A stretch of 64,000 nt of DNA from Pseudomonas sp. WN033 (lineage in GTDB: Bacteria; Pseudomonadota; Gammaproteobacteria; Pseudomonadales; Pseudomonadaceae), in NCBI GenBank assembly GCA_002287035.1, contig NSKG01000007.1, positions 124,001 through 188,000 of the forward strand, in the 5' to 3' direction. The notes beneath the pieces are model-generated. The model was not told where the DNA came from and made no database searches. It saw only the letters and a program-made list of their open reading frames with translations. Position 1 is the first letter of the stretch. Each line of letters starts with the position of its first letter. Of the stretch, positions 53,801 to 61,452 are shown piece after piece. Both the position numbers and the translations under genes were made by a program.

Positions 53801-54268
53801 CTCAGCGAAGAAAGCTTCCTCGACTTCGTGCTCAACACCCTCGACCGCCATCAGGTGCCAACCGCCTGCATCTGTTTCGAAATCACCGAAACCAGCGCCA
53901 TCGCCAACCTCAGCCGGGCCCTGATCTTCATGCAGCAGCTCAAGGCCATCGGCTGCGAGTTCGCCCTGGATGACTTTGGCTCCGGCCTGTCTTCGTTCGC
54001 CTACCTCAAGACCCTGCCGGTCGATTATCTAAAGATCGACGGGGTGTTCGTCCGCGATATCGCCAGCGACCCGATTGCCCGGGCCATGGTTGCCTCGATC
54101 AATACCATCGGCCATGAAATGGGGTTGCGCACGGTCGCCGAGTTCGTTGAGAACCAAAGCATCCTTGAGCAATTGCACGAACTGGGCGTCGACTACGCCC
54201 AAGGCTACCACCTCGGCCGCCCCCAGCCCCTGGGCGAGCTGAGCGGTGTGCGGATGATGCCGCGTTGA
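50879..54268 (+). CDS. Ammonium-transporter domain fused to PAS, GGDEF and EAL domains
   Basis: A 1129-residue membrane signalling protein. Residues about 1-375 form an Amt channel-like domain with 11 helices, keeping the twin pore histidines (His164 in TVVHGIGGW and His318 in VPVHLASGIWG), the substrate Asp (GFVDFAG) and the aromatic gate region YGHWAW. A linker (NVSEHGARTEL...) and PAS-like regions (about 440-700) lead to a GGDEF domain with RLGGDEFGLLLLG and an EAL domain whose key residues (EVLVRM, NLSAAS, EITETS, DDFGSG, LKIDGVFV) are largely conserved. Both cyclase and phosphodiesterase activity are possible. It probably senses ammonium and adjusts cyclic-di-GMP. No glnK gene is adjacent. 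Confidence 0.87.
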   Translation: MPVAMIDVLWVVLCAGLVFNMQLGFLCLESGLTRSKNAINVAVKNMADLSVAVLVYWLYGFSLMFGASQGGWFGDGFALLSFEDTWQAAFFLFQAMFCTTAATIVSGAAAERMRFSGYLLVTLVAAGLIYPFYGHWAWAGGFSQGEGWLAARGFVDFAGATVVHGIGGWVALAVILVLGPRQGRFDQPRQGRSLPGSNLPMAMLGALLLLFGWFGFNGGSTLSFDGRVPGIIANTVLAAVAGIFGGMLMSWLRWRLIDPVYPLNGLIAGMVAITASAHAVSAATAVLIGLGGSLVMYLADRLLQRWRIDDAVGAVPVHLASGIWGTLAVALLADLERLGTGLSRWQQFGVQLEGVLVAALWAFGLTWLLLRLINRLLPLRVDANAEAVGLNVSEHGARTELVELLEAMATHQRDGHFSHEVPVEPFTEVGQIASQYNKVIRALREAVGKTQAIVRDIRDGIVTCNNDGILASCNPGAERLFGLPAERLIGRPLDQLVAERDWRGLEMPEQGNELTQEVLLCRQEHEQFVAELTVSRGSLEADLFTCTIRDITERRRIEQQLFHEKMLAQVTLASIGDGVISTGPDGRIRYLNPVAEQLTGWPQSNAHGQRLEEVYRLYDEVTGEPLGNPVTNLLRRLNRPPQRPEGTAALLRRADGSEVPVQDAVAPIRDADGRIIGAVLTFRDVTVTRRLARELSHQAAHDQLTGLANRAEFERRLAMVLQQPGKERGEQVLCYMDLDQFKVVNDTCGHAAGDELLRQLAKLFQSRIRASDVLARLGGDEFGLLLLGCPLEEALPVADSIRALVEDFRFSWEGKSFAIGVSIGLVQLDAEADSLSSLLSAADSACYAAKDAGRNRIHIYQADDQQLLERRGEMLWVNRIRQALDNDQLRLFVQPIIALQHASRGPSYEVLVRMLGEDGRIIPPGAFMPAAERYALAVAIDRWVVSNFLAWVGDYSRRHPEQPGNYSINLSAASLSEESFLDFVLNTLDRHQVPTACICFEITETSAIANLSRALIFMQQLKAIGCEFALDDFGSGLSSFAYLKTLPVDYLKIDGVFVRDIASDPIARAMVASINTIGHEMGLRTVAEFVENQSILEQLHELGVDYAQGYHLGRPQPLGELSGVRMMPR

Positions 54269-54299
54269 GCTGGGTGCAGCAGTAACCGGGCGATTAGCG

Positions 54300-55664
54300 T
54301 CAAGTCCCGAGCAGTTTTGTCGCCAGTTGGTTGTGCTGTTCAACCAACAGCGGCAGCTCGGCACTCAGCAACTGCCCGTCGGCAATCACCTGCCGGCCAT
54401 TGATGATGCTGTGGCAAACCCGGGGTGGGGTGCAAAACACCAGCGCTGCCAACGGATCGACCTGGGCTCCAGCCAGGCTGATGTCATCGCAACGGAAGCT
54501 GATGATGTCAGCGCAGTAGCCGGCCTGAATCCGCCCCAGCGCCGCCGCCCGGCCCAGCACCTCGGCACCGCCCCGAGTGGCAATCTCCAGCGCTTCACGG
54601 GCACTCATGGCCGCCGGATTTTCATCCCGCACCCGAGCACTGAGCATGGCCTGACGCGCCTCACTAAGCAGATGGTTGCTGTCATTCGAAGCACTGCCAT
54701 CCACGCCCAGCCCAACCTTGACGCCAGCGTCACGCATCTTGCGCACCGGTGCCAGCCCCGAGGCCAGGCGCATGTTCGAACACGGACAGTGGGCAACCCC
54801 GGTGCCGGTCCGGGCAAACAGGGCGATGCCCGGGTCGTCGAGCTTGACGCAGTGTGCATGCCAGGCATTCTCGCCCAGCCAGTCGACCTCCTCGACATAC
54901 TGTGCCGGGGTCATGTCATAGACACTTTGGCAGAACTCAACATCCTTCCAGTTCTCGGCGGTGTGGGTGTGCATCCCGACCCCATAAGCCCGCGCCAGCC
55001 GACCAGTTTCGAGCATCAGCTCGCGGGTTACGGTAAATGGTGAGGATGGCGCCACCACCACCCGCACCATGGCGTCAAAGGCTGGGTCGTTGTAACGCTC
55101 GATGACCCGCTGCATATCATCAAGAATCGCCTGCTCATCGGCCTCGACCAGCACATCCGGCGGCAACCCGCCACGACTCTGGCCCAAGCTGATGGCTCCG
55201 CGGCCGGCATGAAAGCGAATTCCCAGCTCACTGGCGGCCTGAATGCTGTCCTCCAGCTGAATGCCATTGACATACAGATAAGCCTGGTCCATCGCCGTGG
55301 TACAGCCACTGAGCATCAGTTCGGCAATAGCCGTGCGGGTGGCGGTTCTGGCCATCTCCGGGGTCAACCGGGCCCAGACTGGAAACAGTGCGCTAAGCCA
55401 GTCGAACAGCTCGGCATCCTGAGCCGCCGGTAGTACCCGGGTCAGCGACTGAAACATGTGGTGATGGGTATTGATCAGCCCTGGCAGAACGACCTGGCCA
55501 CTCAGATCGATAACCCGGTCGGCGCTGGTTGGCAGCTCATTGGCCGATCCCACCGCCTCAATCAGACTGCCACGAATCAGAATCGAGGCGTCAGTCAGTT
55601 CACGGCGCTGATCATCCATGGTGGCAATCAGGCGGGCATTCTTGAGCAGTAGGGTCGATGACAT
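54300..55664 (-). CDS. 8-Oxoguanine deaminase (amidohydrolase family)
   Basis: A 454-residue cytosine/guanine-deaminase-type amidohydrolase. Metal ligands are the two His in LINTHHHMF, the His in GMHTHTAENW, the His in HAHCVKLDD and the Asp in GLGVDGSASND. The segment HCPCSNMRLASG is typical of Pseudomonas 8-oxoguanine deaminase, which converts 8-oxoguanine to uric acid in salvage or repair of oxidised purines. A caggag site precedes the ATG. Convergent with the Amt-GGDEF-EAL gene. The substrate assignment follows the family. Confidence 0.85.
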   Translation of the reverse strand: MSSTLLLKNARLIATMDDQRRELTDASILIRGSLIEAVGSANELPTSADRVIDLSGQVVLPGLINTHHHMFQSLTRVLPAAQDAELFDWLSALFPVWARLTPEMARTATRTAIAELMLSGCTTAMDQAYLYVNGIQLEDSIQAASELGIRFHAGRGAISLGQSRGGLPPDVLVEADEQAILDDMQRVIERYNDPAFDAMVRVVVAPSSPFTVTRELMLETGRLARAYGVGMHTHTAENWKDVEFCQSVYDMTPAQYVEEVDWLGENAWHAHCVKLDDPGIALFARTGTGVAHCPCSNMRLASGLAPVRKMRDAGVKVGLGVDGSASNDSNHLLSEARQAMLSARVRDENPAAMSAREALEIATRGGAEVLGRAAALGRIQAGYCADIISFRCDDISLAGAQVDPLAALVFCTPPRVCHSIINGRQVIADGQLLSAELPLLVEQHNQLATKLLGT

Positions 55665-55828
55665 GTGTGCTCCTGTCAGTTACGGCCAACGGCTTAACTT
55701 TGGCTTGAACCCAAGGTAGCAGGACACATCGCTTTTAGGGAAACTGGGCAGCGCATCAGGCAAGCCATCTTCAGCATTGAGGGCAGCTGAACACCTGATG
55801 CTTTCGGAAACTGATACAGGAAGGAAAG

Positions 55829-55905
55829 TGGCGCACCCGACAGGATTCGAACCTGTGACCCCTGCCTTCGGAGGGCAGTACTCTATCCAGCTGAGCTACG
55901 GGTGC
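55829..55905 (-). tRNA. tRNA-Arg (anticodon CCG)
   Basis: A 77-nt cloverleaf on the minus strand: GCACCCG acceptor, D-arm with AGCTCAGCTGGATAGAG, anticodon stem CTGCC/GGCAG with loop CTCCGAA (anticodon CCG, reading CGG codons), and T-arm CAGGTTCGAATCCTG, ending in encoded CCA. It lies between 8-oxoguanine deaminase and cytochrome c5. No integrase is adjacent to it. Confidence 0.95.
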
Positions 55906-56095
55906 GTTTCAGGGCCGCAATAATACGCATTGAATCGCTCGGCGTCCATGCCCTGTTGTCATGCGACTGCGTGACGCGTCGGGGTTATTGCCAGGCCCAG
56001 CTATTTTGTCGCTTGCGGGTTTACCGGTATACTCGCGCACAATGTCCGGGTTCTGCTGCCGGCTGATACTTATAGCTATGATGAGGATGTTCAAG

Positions 56096-56521
56096 GTGAC
56101 GACTGTGAAAAAACTTCTGGCCGCCTCTGCGGCCATGCTTGCCCTGATGGCCGGTAGTGCCTTTGCGACTGCGGTTGAGGACGCCATTGCCGAGCGGATC
56201 AAGCCGTTTGGTTCGGTGTGTCTGGCTGGCGATCCCTGTGCTGAAGAAACCGGTGCCGTAGCAGCCGCCTCTCCAGCCGGCGGTGCGCGTTCGGGCGAAG
56301 CGGTTTACAAGCAGTTCTGCACCGCCTGTCACAGCACCGGTCTGCTGGGCGCTCCCGTTACCGGTGATACTCCGGCCTGGCAGGCCCGTCATGGCGGCAA
56401 CCTGGATGAGCTGCTGGCAACCGCAATCAGCGGGATCAACGCCATGCCGCCAAAAGGCACCTGCGCCGACTGCTCCGATGATGAGCTGATGGACGCCATC
56501 AAGCACATGTCCGGCCTGTAA
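56096..56521 (+). CDS. cycB: Cytochrome c5
   Basis: A 141-residue periplasmic monohaem cytochrome. The signal peptide ends at SAFA|TAVED. The haem site CTACHSTG is at about residues 78-82, and the extra CADC pair with MPPKGTCADCSDDEL near the C-terminus is characteristic of cytochrome c5. Start choice is uncertain: the GTG at 56096 (MTTVKKLL) has gagg upstream at good spacing and gives a normal signal peptide; ATGs at 56078, 56081 or 56087 add a few residues. By neighbourhood with rep it corresponds to the c5 gene of P. aeruginosa. Confidence 0.88.
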   Translation: MTTVKKLLAASAAMLALMAGSAFATAVEDAIAERIKPFGSVCLAGDPCAEETGAVAAASPAGGARSGEAVYKQFCTACHSTGLLGAPVTGDTPAWQARHGGNLDELLATAISGINAMPPKGTCADCSDDELMDAIKHMSGL

Positions 56522-56537
56522 GCCGAGCGCTTGAAGC

Positions 56538-56569
56538 AAAAAAGCCGCCCAGCCCGGGCGGCTTTTTTT
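56538..56569. terminator. Bidirectional terminator between cytochrome c5 and rep
   Basis: gccgccc-agccc-gggcggc stem-loop (56544-56562) with six A on the left and seven T on the right, so it ends transcripts from both convergent genes. Confidence 0.9.
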
Positions 56570-56582
56570 GTACCTGGAAAAA

Positions 56583-58589
56583 TTAACGCCCGATCAGATT
56601 ACGAATATTGGCCAGTGCTTCCTTGCCGCGGGCCTGCTTCTGCTCCACCGGCACATCCTCGGTGCCTTCCCATTCCAGATCCTCGGCTGGCAGTTCATCG
56701 AGAAAACGACTGGGCAGGCAATCGATAACCTCACCAAACTGGCGCCGCCGGGCGGCGAAGGTGAAAGCCAGGGTCTTGCGTGCACGGGTGATGCCGACGT
56801 AGGTCAGCCGGCGCTCTTCCTCGACGCTGTCGGCTTCGATGCTGGAGCGGTGCGGGAGGATCTCTTCCTCCATGCCCATGATGTAGACATGGGGATACTC
56901 CAGGCCCTTGGAGGCATGCAGGGTCATCAGCTGCACCCGGTCAACGTCCTCTTCCTCTTCGTGGCGTTCGAGCATGTCGCGCAATACCAGCTTGGCGATG
57001 GCATCCTCGATATCGGTTTCACCGCTCTCGTCACGCTCAATGGTGGTCTTGAGCGCATCAAGCAGGAACCAGACGTTGCCCATGCGCTTGGCGGCGATCT
57101 CGTCGCTGGAGCAGTTCTGGCGAATCCAGTTCTCGTAGTCCAGATCCAGGATCATGTCACGCAGCACGCCGATCGGCTCCTCACGAGCACAGCGCTGGCG
57201 GATACCCTCGAGCCAGCGCTGGAAGCGCTGCAGGCGTTCCAGATAGCGCGGCTCCAAGTGCTCGCCCAGGCCCACCTCGGCACAGGCCTGGAACAGGCTG
57301 ACGCCGCGATCAGTGGCGTAGTTGCCGAGCTTTTCCAGGGTTGCCGGGCCGATCTCGCGGCGCGGCACGTTGATCACCCGCAGTAGCGCATTATCGTCGT
57401 CCGGGTTGACCAGCAGGCGGAAGTAGGCCATCAGGTCCTTGACCTCCTGGCGGCTGAAGAAGCTGGTGCCGCCGGACAGGTGGTAGGGGATCTGGTGGTG
57501 CTGCAGCTTGAGTTCGATCAGCCGGGCCTGATGATTGCCGCGATAGAGAATGGCGAAATCCTTCCAGGCGCGCTTGTGCTGCATGTGCATCATCTGGATG
57601 TCGGTGGCCACTCGCTCGGCTTCTGCTTCCTCGTTGCGGCAACGGATCACCCGGATCGGTTCGCCATAACCCAGCTCGCTCCAGAGCTGCTTGTCGAAGA
57701 CGTGCGGGTTGTTGGCAATCAGGGTGTTGGCGGCCCGCAGGATGCGGCTGGTGGAGCGGTAATTCTGCTCCAGCATCACCACCTTGAGCGCCGGAAAGTC
57801 TTCCTTGAGCAAGGCCAGATTTTCCGGCCGGGCACCACGCCAGGCGTAGATTGACTGGTCGTCATCGCCCACCACGGTAAAGCGCGCCTGAGTGCCGACC
57901 AGCATCTTCACCAGCAGGTACTGGCTGGCGTTGGTGTCCTGGTATTCGTCGACCAGCATGTAGCGGATACGAAATTGCCACTTTTCCAACACATCCGGGT
58001 GATTGCGAAACAACATCACAGGGATCAGGATCAGGTCATCGAAGTCGACCGCGTTGTAGGCCTTGAGCGTGCGCTGATAGTGCATGTAAACGCTGGCGGC
58101 GGTCTGCTCCTGCGGAGTCCGGGCCTTGGCCAATGCCTCCTCGGGCAAAATCAGGTCGTTCTTCCAGTTGGAGATCTGCGCCTGGATGCCATCGATACCG
58201 TCGTCGGCACCGTAGTCGCGATGCATCAGGTCGGTGATCAGCGCGGTAGCATCCTGCTGGTCGAAGATTGAGAAGCCCGGCTTGTAGCCCAGGCGCTGAT
58301 GCTCCTTGCGGATGATGTTCAGGCCCAGGTTATGGAAGGTCGAGACGGTCAGGCCACGGGCATCACCGCCCTTGAGCAGCAGGCTAACGCGCTCTTTCAT
58401 TTCGCGCGCGGCCTTGTTGGTGAAGGTCACGGCGACAATGTACTGGGCCTTGATCCCGCATTCGCGCACCAGGTAGGCGATCTTGCGGGTGATCACGCTG
58501 GTCTTGCCGCTGCCGGCCCCGGCCAGTACCAACAGTGGGCCACTGATGTAATGAACGGCTTCCTGTTGACGGGGGTTGAGATTCGACAC
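56583..58589 (-). CDS. rep: ATP-dependent DNA helicase Rep
   Basis: A 668-residue superfamily 1A 3'-5' helicase that helps replication forks past protein blocks. Walker A is VLAGAGSGKTSVITRK (about 20-35), motif II is MLVDEYQDTNASQYLL, motif III is VVGDDDQSIYAWRGARPEN, and motifs V-VI are VQLMTLHASKGLEYPHVYI and VGITRARKTLAFTFA. The GTG start at 58589, with cggagat about 8 bp upstream, yields the usual MSNLNPRQQEAV N-terminus; a longer frame to 58619 is not supported. Convergent with cytochrome c5 and divergent from the GGDEF/EAL gene. Confidence 0.95.
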   Translation of the reverse strand: MSNLNPRQQEAVHYISGPLLVLAGAGSGKTSVITRKIAYLVRECGIKAQYIVAVTFTNKAAREMKERVSLLLKGGDARGLTVSTFHNLGLNIIRKEHQRLGYKPGFSIFDQQDATALITDLMHRDYGADDGIDGIQAQISNWKNDLILPEEALAKARTPQEQTAASVYMHYQRTLKAYNAVDFDDLILIPVMLFRNHPDVLEKWQFRIRYMLVDEYQDTNASQYLLVKMLVGTQARFTVVGDDDQSIYAWRGARPENLALLKEDFPALKVVMLEQNYRSTSRILRAANTLIANNPHVFDKQLWSELGYGEPIRVIRCRNEEAEAERVATDIQMMHMQHKRAWKDFAILYRGNHQARLIELKLQHHQIPYHLSGGTSFFSRQEVKDLMAYFRLLVNPDDDNALLRVINVPRREIGPATLEKLGNYATDRGVSLFQACAEVGLGEHLEPRYLERLQRFQRWLEGIRQRCAREEPIGVLRDMILDLDYENWIRQNCSSDEIAAKRMGNVWFLLDALKTTIERDESGETDIEDAIAKLVLRDMLERHEEEEDVDRVQLMTLHASKGLEYPHVYIMGMEEEILPHRSSIEADSVEEERRLTYVGITRARKTLAFTFAARRRQFGEVIDCLPSRFLDELPAEDLEWEGTEDVPVEQKQARGKEALANIRNLIGR

Positions 58590-58755
58590 GCGTATTGATC
58601 TCCGGCTGGTGGCCGGCAATTCTACCAGCAGAAACTGTGATCGACAGCGTGATAGCGAAAAGCTAGTCTTGGTACTTGGCGGTTTTTTGGATATAACCTA
58701 CTTTATAAATAAACCGTATGTACCTAATTTATAAAGATCCTTGGGGGATCTGACT

Positions 58756-60441
58756 TTGACTGCTGACAGTCCGATGCTTCGCATCGTGTTACTCGACAAT
58801 GACCATGGTGCCCATGCGCCTCTGAGTCACCGTTTGTCTGCTGTCAAAGCCAGCCCCTATCAATTGATTCGTGCCGACAACTGGGATCACGCCCAGGCCA
58901 TGATCGCCAGCGGCCCGGTGCAGGCTATTCTGGCGCGCAGCGATTTTCTGAATGTGCCCCGCGAATGCAGCGTGCCGATCATCCACCTGGCCGATGAGCC
59001 GGAATTTCACCCGTTGCCGCCTGGCATAACCGACAGTGTCTGGGATCAGTCCAGCGCCAGCGAACTGATCCGCTGCTTCAACTATGCCATTGAGCGGCAT
59101 GCACTGCGCACCGCGCTTGATCATGCCGCCAGCTACGACCCGCTGACCGGCATCTGCAACCGGCAAATGCTGCATGACCGGCTCAAGCAAGGCATGCGCC
59201 GGGCGCTGCGCAGCAATCAGCCACTGGCCGTGCTGTTCATCGATCTGGACAATTTCCGTCACGTCAACGACACCCTCGGCCACGGGGCTGGTGACGCGAT
59301 CATCTGCGAAGTGGTCGACCGCCTGCGCCGGGTGCTGCGCAATACCGACACCATCGGTCGGATGGGCAGCGACGAATTTGGCGTGATCATCGAAGACTAC
59401 GGCAGCCCAAGCAACCTGCTGCATATCGCCCAGAAGGTCACCAATGAGCTGGCCGAACCATTCTTCGTCGACAGCGAAAGCCTGCTGCTCGGCTGCAGTG
59501 TCGGCATTGCCACCTACCCTGAAGGCGGGCAAACGGTCGACAGCCTGTTGCTGCACGCCAACATGGCCATGCAGCAGGCCAAGGGCCAACGTGGCTGCAA
59601 CTTCCACTTTTATGATGACCGCATCAACCTGCAGGCCAACAGCCTGATCGAGTTCGAGGCCTCCCTGCGTCAGGCACTGCGGCGCAATGAACTGGAGCTG
59701 CACTATCAACCACGGGTCGATCTCAAAAGCGGCAATATCGTCGGACTCGAAGGACTGATTCGCTGGCGTCATCCTGAGCGCGGCCTGCTCGGCCCCAACC
59801 AGTTCATTCCGCTGGCCGAGGAAACCGGACTGATCGTGCCTATGGGTTACTGGGTGATCGCCCGTGCCTGTCATGACCTCAATCAGCTCAAACGCCGGCG
59901 CATGCCGCCGGTACATGTCGCCGTCAACATGTCGTTCCGCCAGTTCCAGGACAGCCAGTTGCTGGCCACGGTCAAGCGCCTGCTGGACAAGACCGGCATC
60001 GACCCGCACAGCCTCGAGTTCGAGCTGACCGAAACCGCGGTCATGCAGAACCCCGAGCAGGTTCAGGTCACCATGCGCGGGCTGACTGGCCTGGGTGTAC
60101 GCTTCTCGCTGGATGACTTCGGCACCGGCTTTTCCTCGTTCGTGCACCTGCACAACCTGCCGATCAACCTGCTCAAGCTCGACCGCAGCTTCGTCAAAGG
60201 CATTGCCGAGCGCGAGTCAGACCGGCAACTGGTCGGTGCGATGATCGAGCTGGGTCGCAGCCTGAATCTGGAGGTGGTTGCCGAAGGGGTGGAGCAGCGC
60301 CAGCAATTGGAAATGTTGCGCGGCATGGGCTGTGATCAGGTGCAGGGCTACTTCATCAGCCCGGCGCTGGCTTTCGAGGAGTTGTGCTACTTCCTGGATG
60401 CCTACAGCATGGGCCGCGAAGAGGCATTAGGCCCGGTCTGA
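58756..60441 (+). CDS. proE: GGDEF/EAL protein, ProE-like c-di-GMP phosphodiesterase
   Basis: A 561-residue soluble protein. The N-terminal receiver-like fold (about 1-110, MLRIVLLDNDHGAHAPLSHRLSA) is followed by a degenerate GGDEF domain with GSDEF at the active loop (RMGSDEFGVI) and an EAL domain with EGLIRWRHPERG, ELTETAVM, SLDDFGTGFSS, LKLDRSFVKG and VAEGVEQ, which looks catalytically complete. Phosphodiesterase activity is therefore likely to dominate. Its place beside rep matches P. aeruginosa ProE (PA5295), a strong c-di-GMP phosphodiesterase. Start uncertain: the TTG at 58756 has a good ggggga site, while an ATG at 58774 lacks one. Confidence 0.85.
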   Translation: MTADSPMLRIVLLDNDHGAHAPLSHRLSAVKASPYQLIRADNWDHAQAMIASGPVQAILARSDFLNVPRECSVPIIHLADEPEFHPLPPGITDSVWDQSSASELIRCFNYAIERHALRTALDHAASYDPLTGICNRQMLHDRLKQGMRRALRSNQPLAVLFIDLDNFRHVNDTLGHGAGDAIICEVVDRLRRVLRNTDTIGRMGSDEFGVIIEDYGSPSNLLHIAQKVTNELAEPFFVDSESLLLGCSVGIATYPEGGQTVDSLLLHANMAMQQAKGQRGCNFHFYDDRINLQANSLIEFEASLRQALRRNELELHYQPRVDLKSGNIVGLEGLIRWRHPERGLLGPNQFIPLAEETGLIVPMGYWVIARACHDLNQLKRRRMPPVHVAVNMSFRQFQDSQLLATVKRLLDKTGIDPHSLEFELTETAVMQNPEQVQVTMRGLTGLGVRFSLDDFGTGFSSFVHLHNLPINLLKLDRSFVKGIAERESDRQLVGAMIELGRSLNLEVVAEGVEQRQQLEMLRGMGCDQVQGYFISPALAFEELCYFLDAYSMGREEALGPV

Positions 60442-60545
60442 AACCGCAAGGCGCCACCGGCCGATGTCGCGTGACCGGTGACGCCCTGCATTCACTACTA
60501 TAGTGCAACCTCCTGCCCGCACCAGCCCCATCACCCCGGTTGATA

Positions 60546-61418
60546 TCAGGCCATTGGCCGCCGATCCAGTTGCCGATACTGCAGAGCTTCGGCCAGGTGT
60601 GCACGCTCAATTGAGCTGACCCCATCCAGATCGGCCAGGGTGCGAGCCACCTTGAGCGCCCGGTGACTGGCCCGACGTGACAGGCCCAGGCGAGTGATCG
60701 CCAGCTCCAGCCACTGCTGGTCAGCCTCGCTCAGTCGGCAGTGCTCGCGCAGCGCCGCCAGATCCAGATGGGCATTCAGACAATTCTGACGCTGTTGCTG
60801 GCGGGACCGGGCCTGCGCTACCCACTGTGCGGCCTCGGCGCTGCTGGGCTTGCCGACCTCATCCTGACCCAGACTGAAGCTTTCATTGAGCATGCCCAGA
60901 TGCAGATCGATGCGATCAAGCAGCGGGCCGGACAGCTTGTTCCGGTAGCGTTCAACTTGCTCGGGACTGCAGCGACAACGCCCGGAGGGGTCGCCCTGAT
61001 AGCCACAGGGACAAGGGTTCATCGCCGCGATCAGTTGAAAGCGGGCAGGGAAACTCAACTGCTCACGAGCCCGGGCGATATGAATACAGCCCGACTCCAA
61101 AGGCTCACGCAGCATTTCCAGGACCTTGCGATCAAACTCGGGCAACTCGTCGAGAAACAGCACGCCCTGGTGGGCCTGACTGATCTCGCCGGGTCGAGGC
61201 TGGCTACCACCCCCGACCAACGCGGCGGCCGATGCACCATGATGGGGCGCGCGAAAGGGTCGCTGCGGCCAGCAGCTCAGGTCGGCCTGCCCGCAAACCG
61301 ACTGAATCGCCGCCACTTCCAGCGCTTCCGCCTCACTCAAGGCCGGTAGTATGCCCGGCAAACGGCTGGCCAGCAGGGTCTTGCCGGTGCCCGGCGGGCC
61401 AAACAGCAACAGGTTGTG
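60546..61418 (-). pseudogene. comM: comM/yifB C-terminal part, interrupted by an integrated element
   Basis: ComM is a hexameric helicase promoting branch migration in natural transformation. Only about 290 codons of roughly 500 are present: reading from HNLLLFGPPGTGKTLLASRLPG (Walker A) through FRAPHHGASAAALVGGG, GVLFLDELPEF (Walker B) and the C-terminal Mg-chelatase domain to the normal end ...YRQLDRRPMA. Homology stops at the His-Asn codons before Walker A (61413-61418), where A/T-rich DNA begins. The N-terminal Lon-like half must lie beyond the island outside the window. The remaining part has no good start and is presumably inactive unless the element excises. Confidence 0.88.
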
Positions 61419-61452
61419 TTTAAATACACCAAATTTAGAAAAGGAATGAGAA

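Noticed and set aside
55829-55905. tRNA-Arg as an island attachment site
   Set aside because: No integrase, 3'-end duplication or composition change next to it; the island in this window uses comM instead.
58789-60153. 454-codon frame antisense to the GGDEF/EAL gene
   Set aside because: Composition artefact; the plus strand encodes the clear GGDEF and EAL motifs.
61409-61409. TTG codon as a new start for a functional truncated ComM
   Set aside because: It lies in the Walker A lead-in with no ribosome-binding site upstream; the fragment lacks the N-terminal domain, so it is treated as a disrupted gene.
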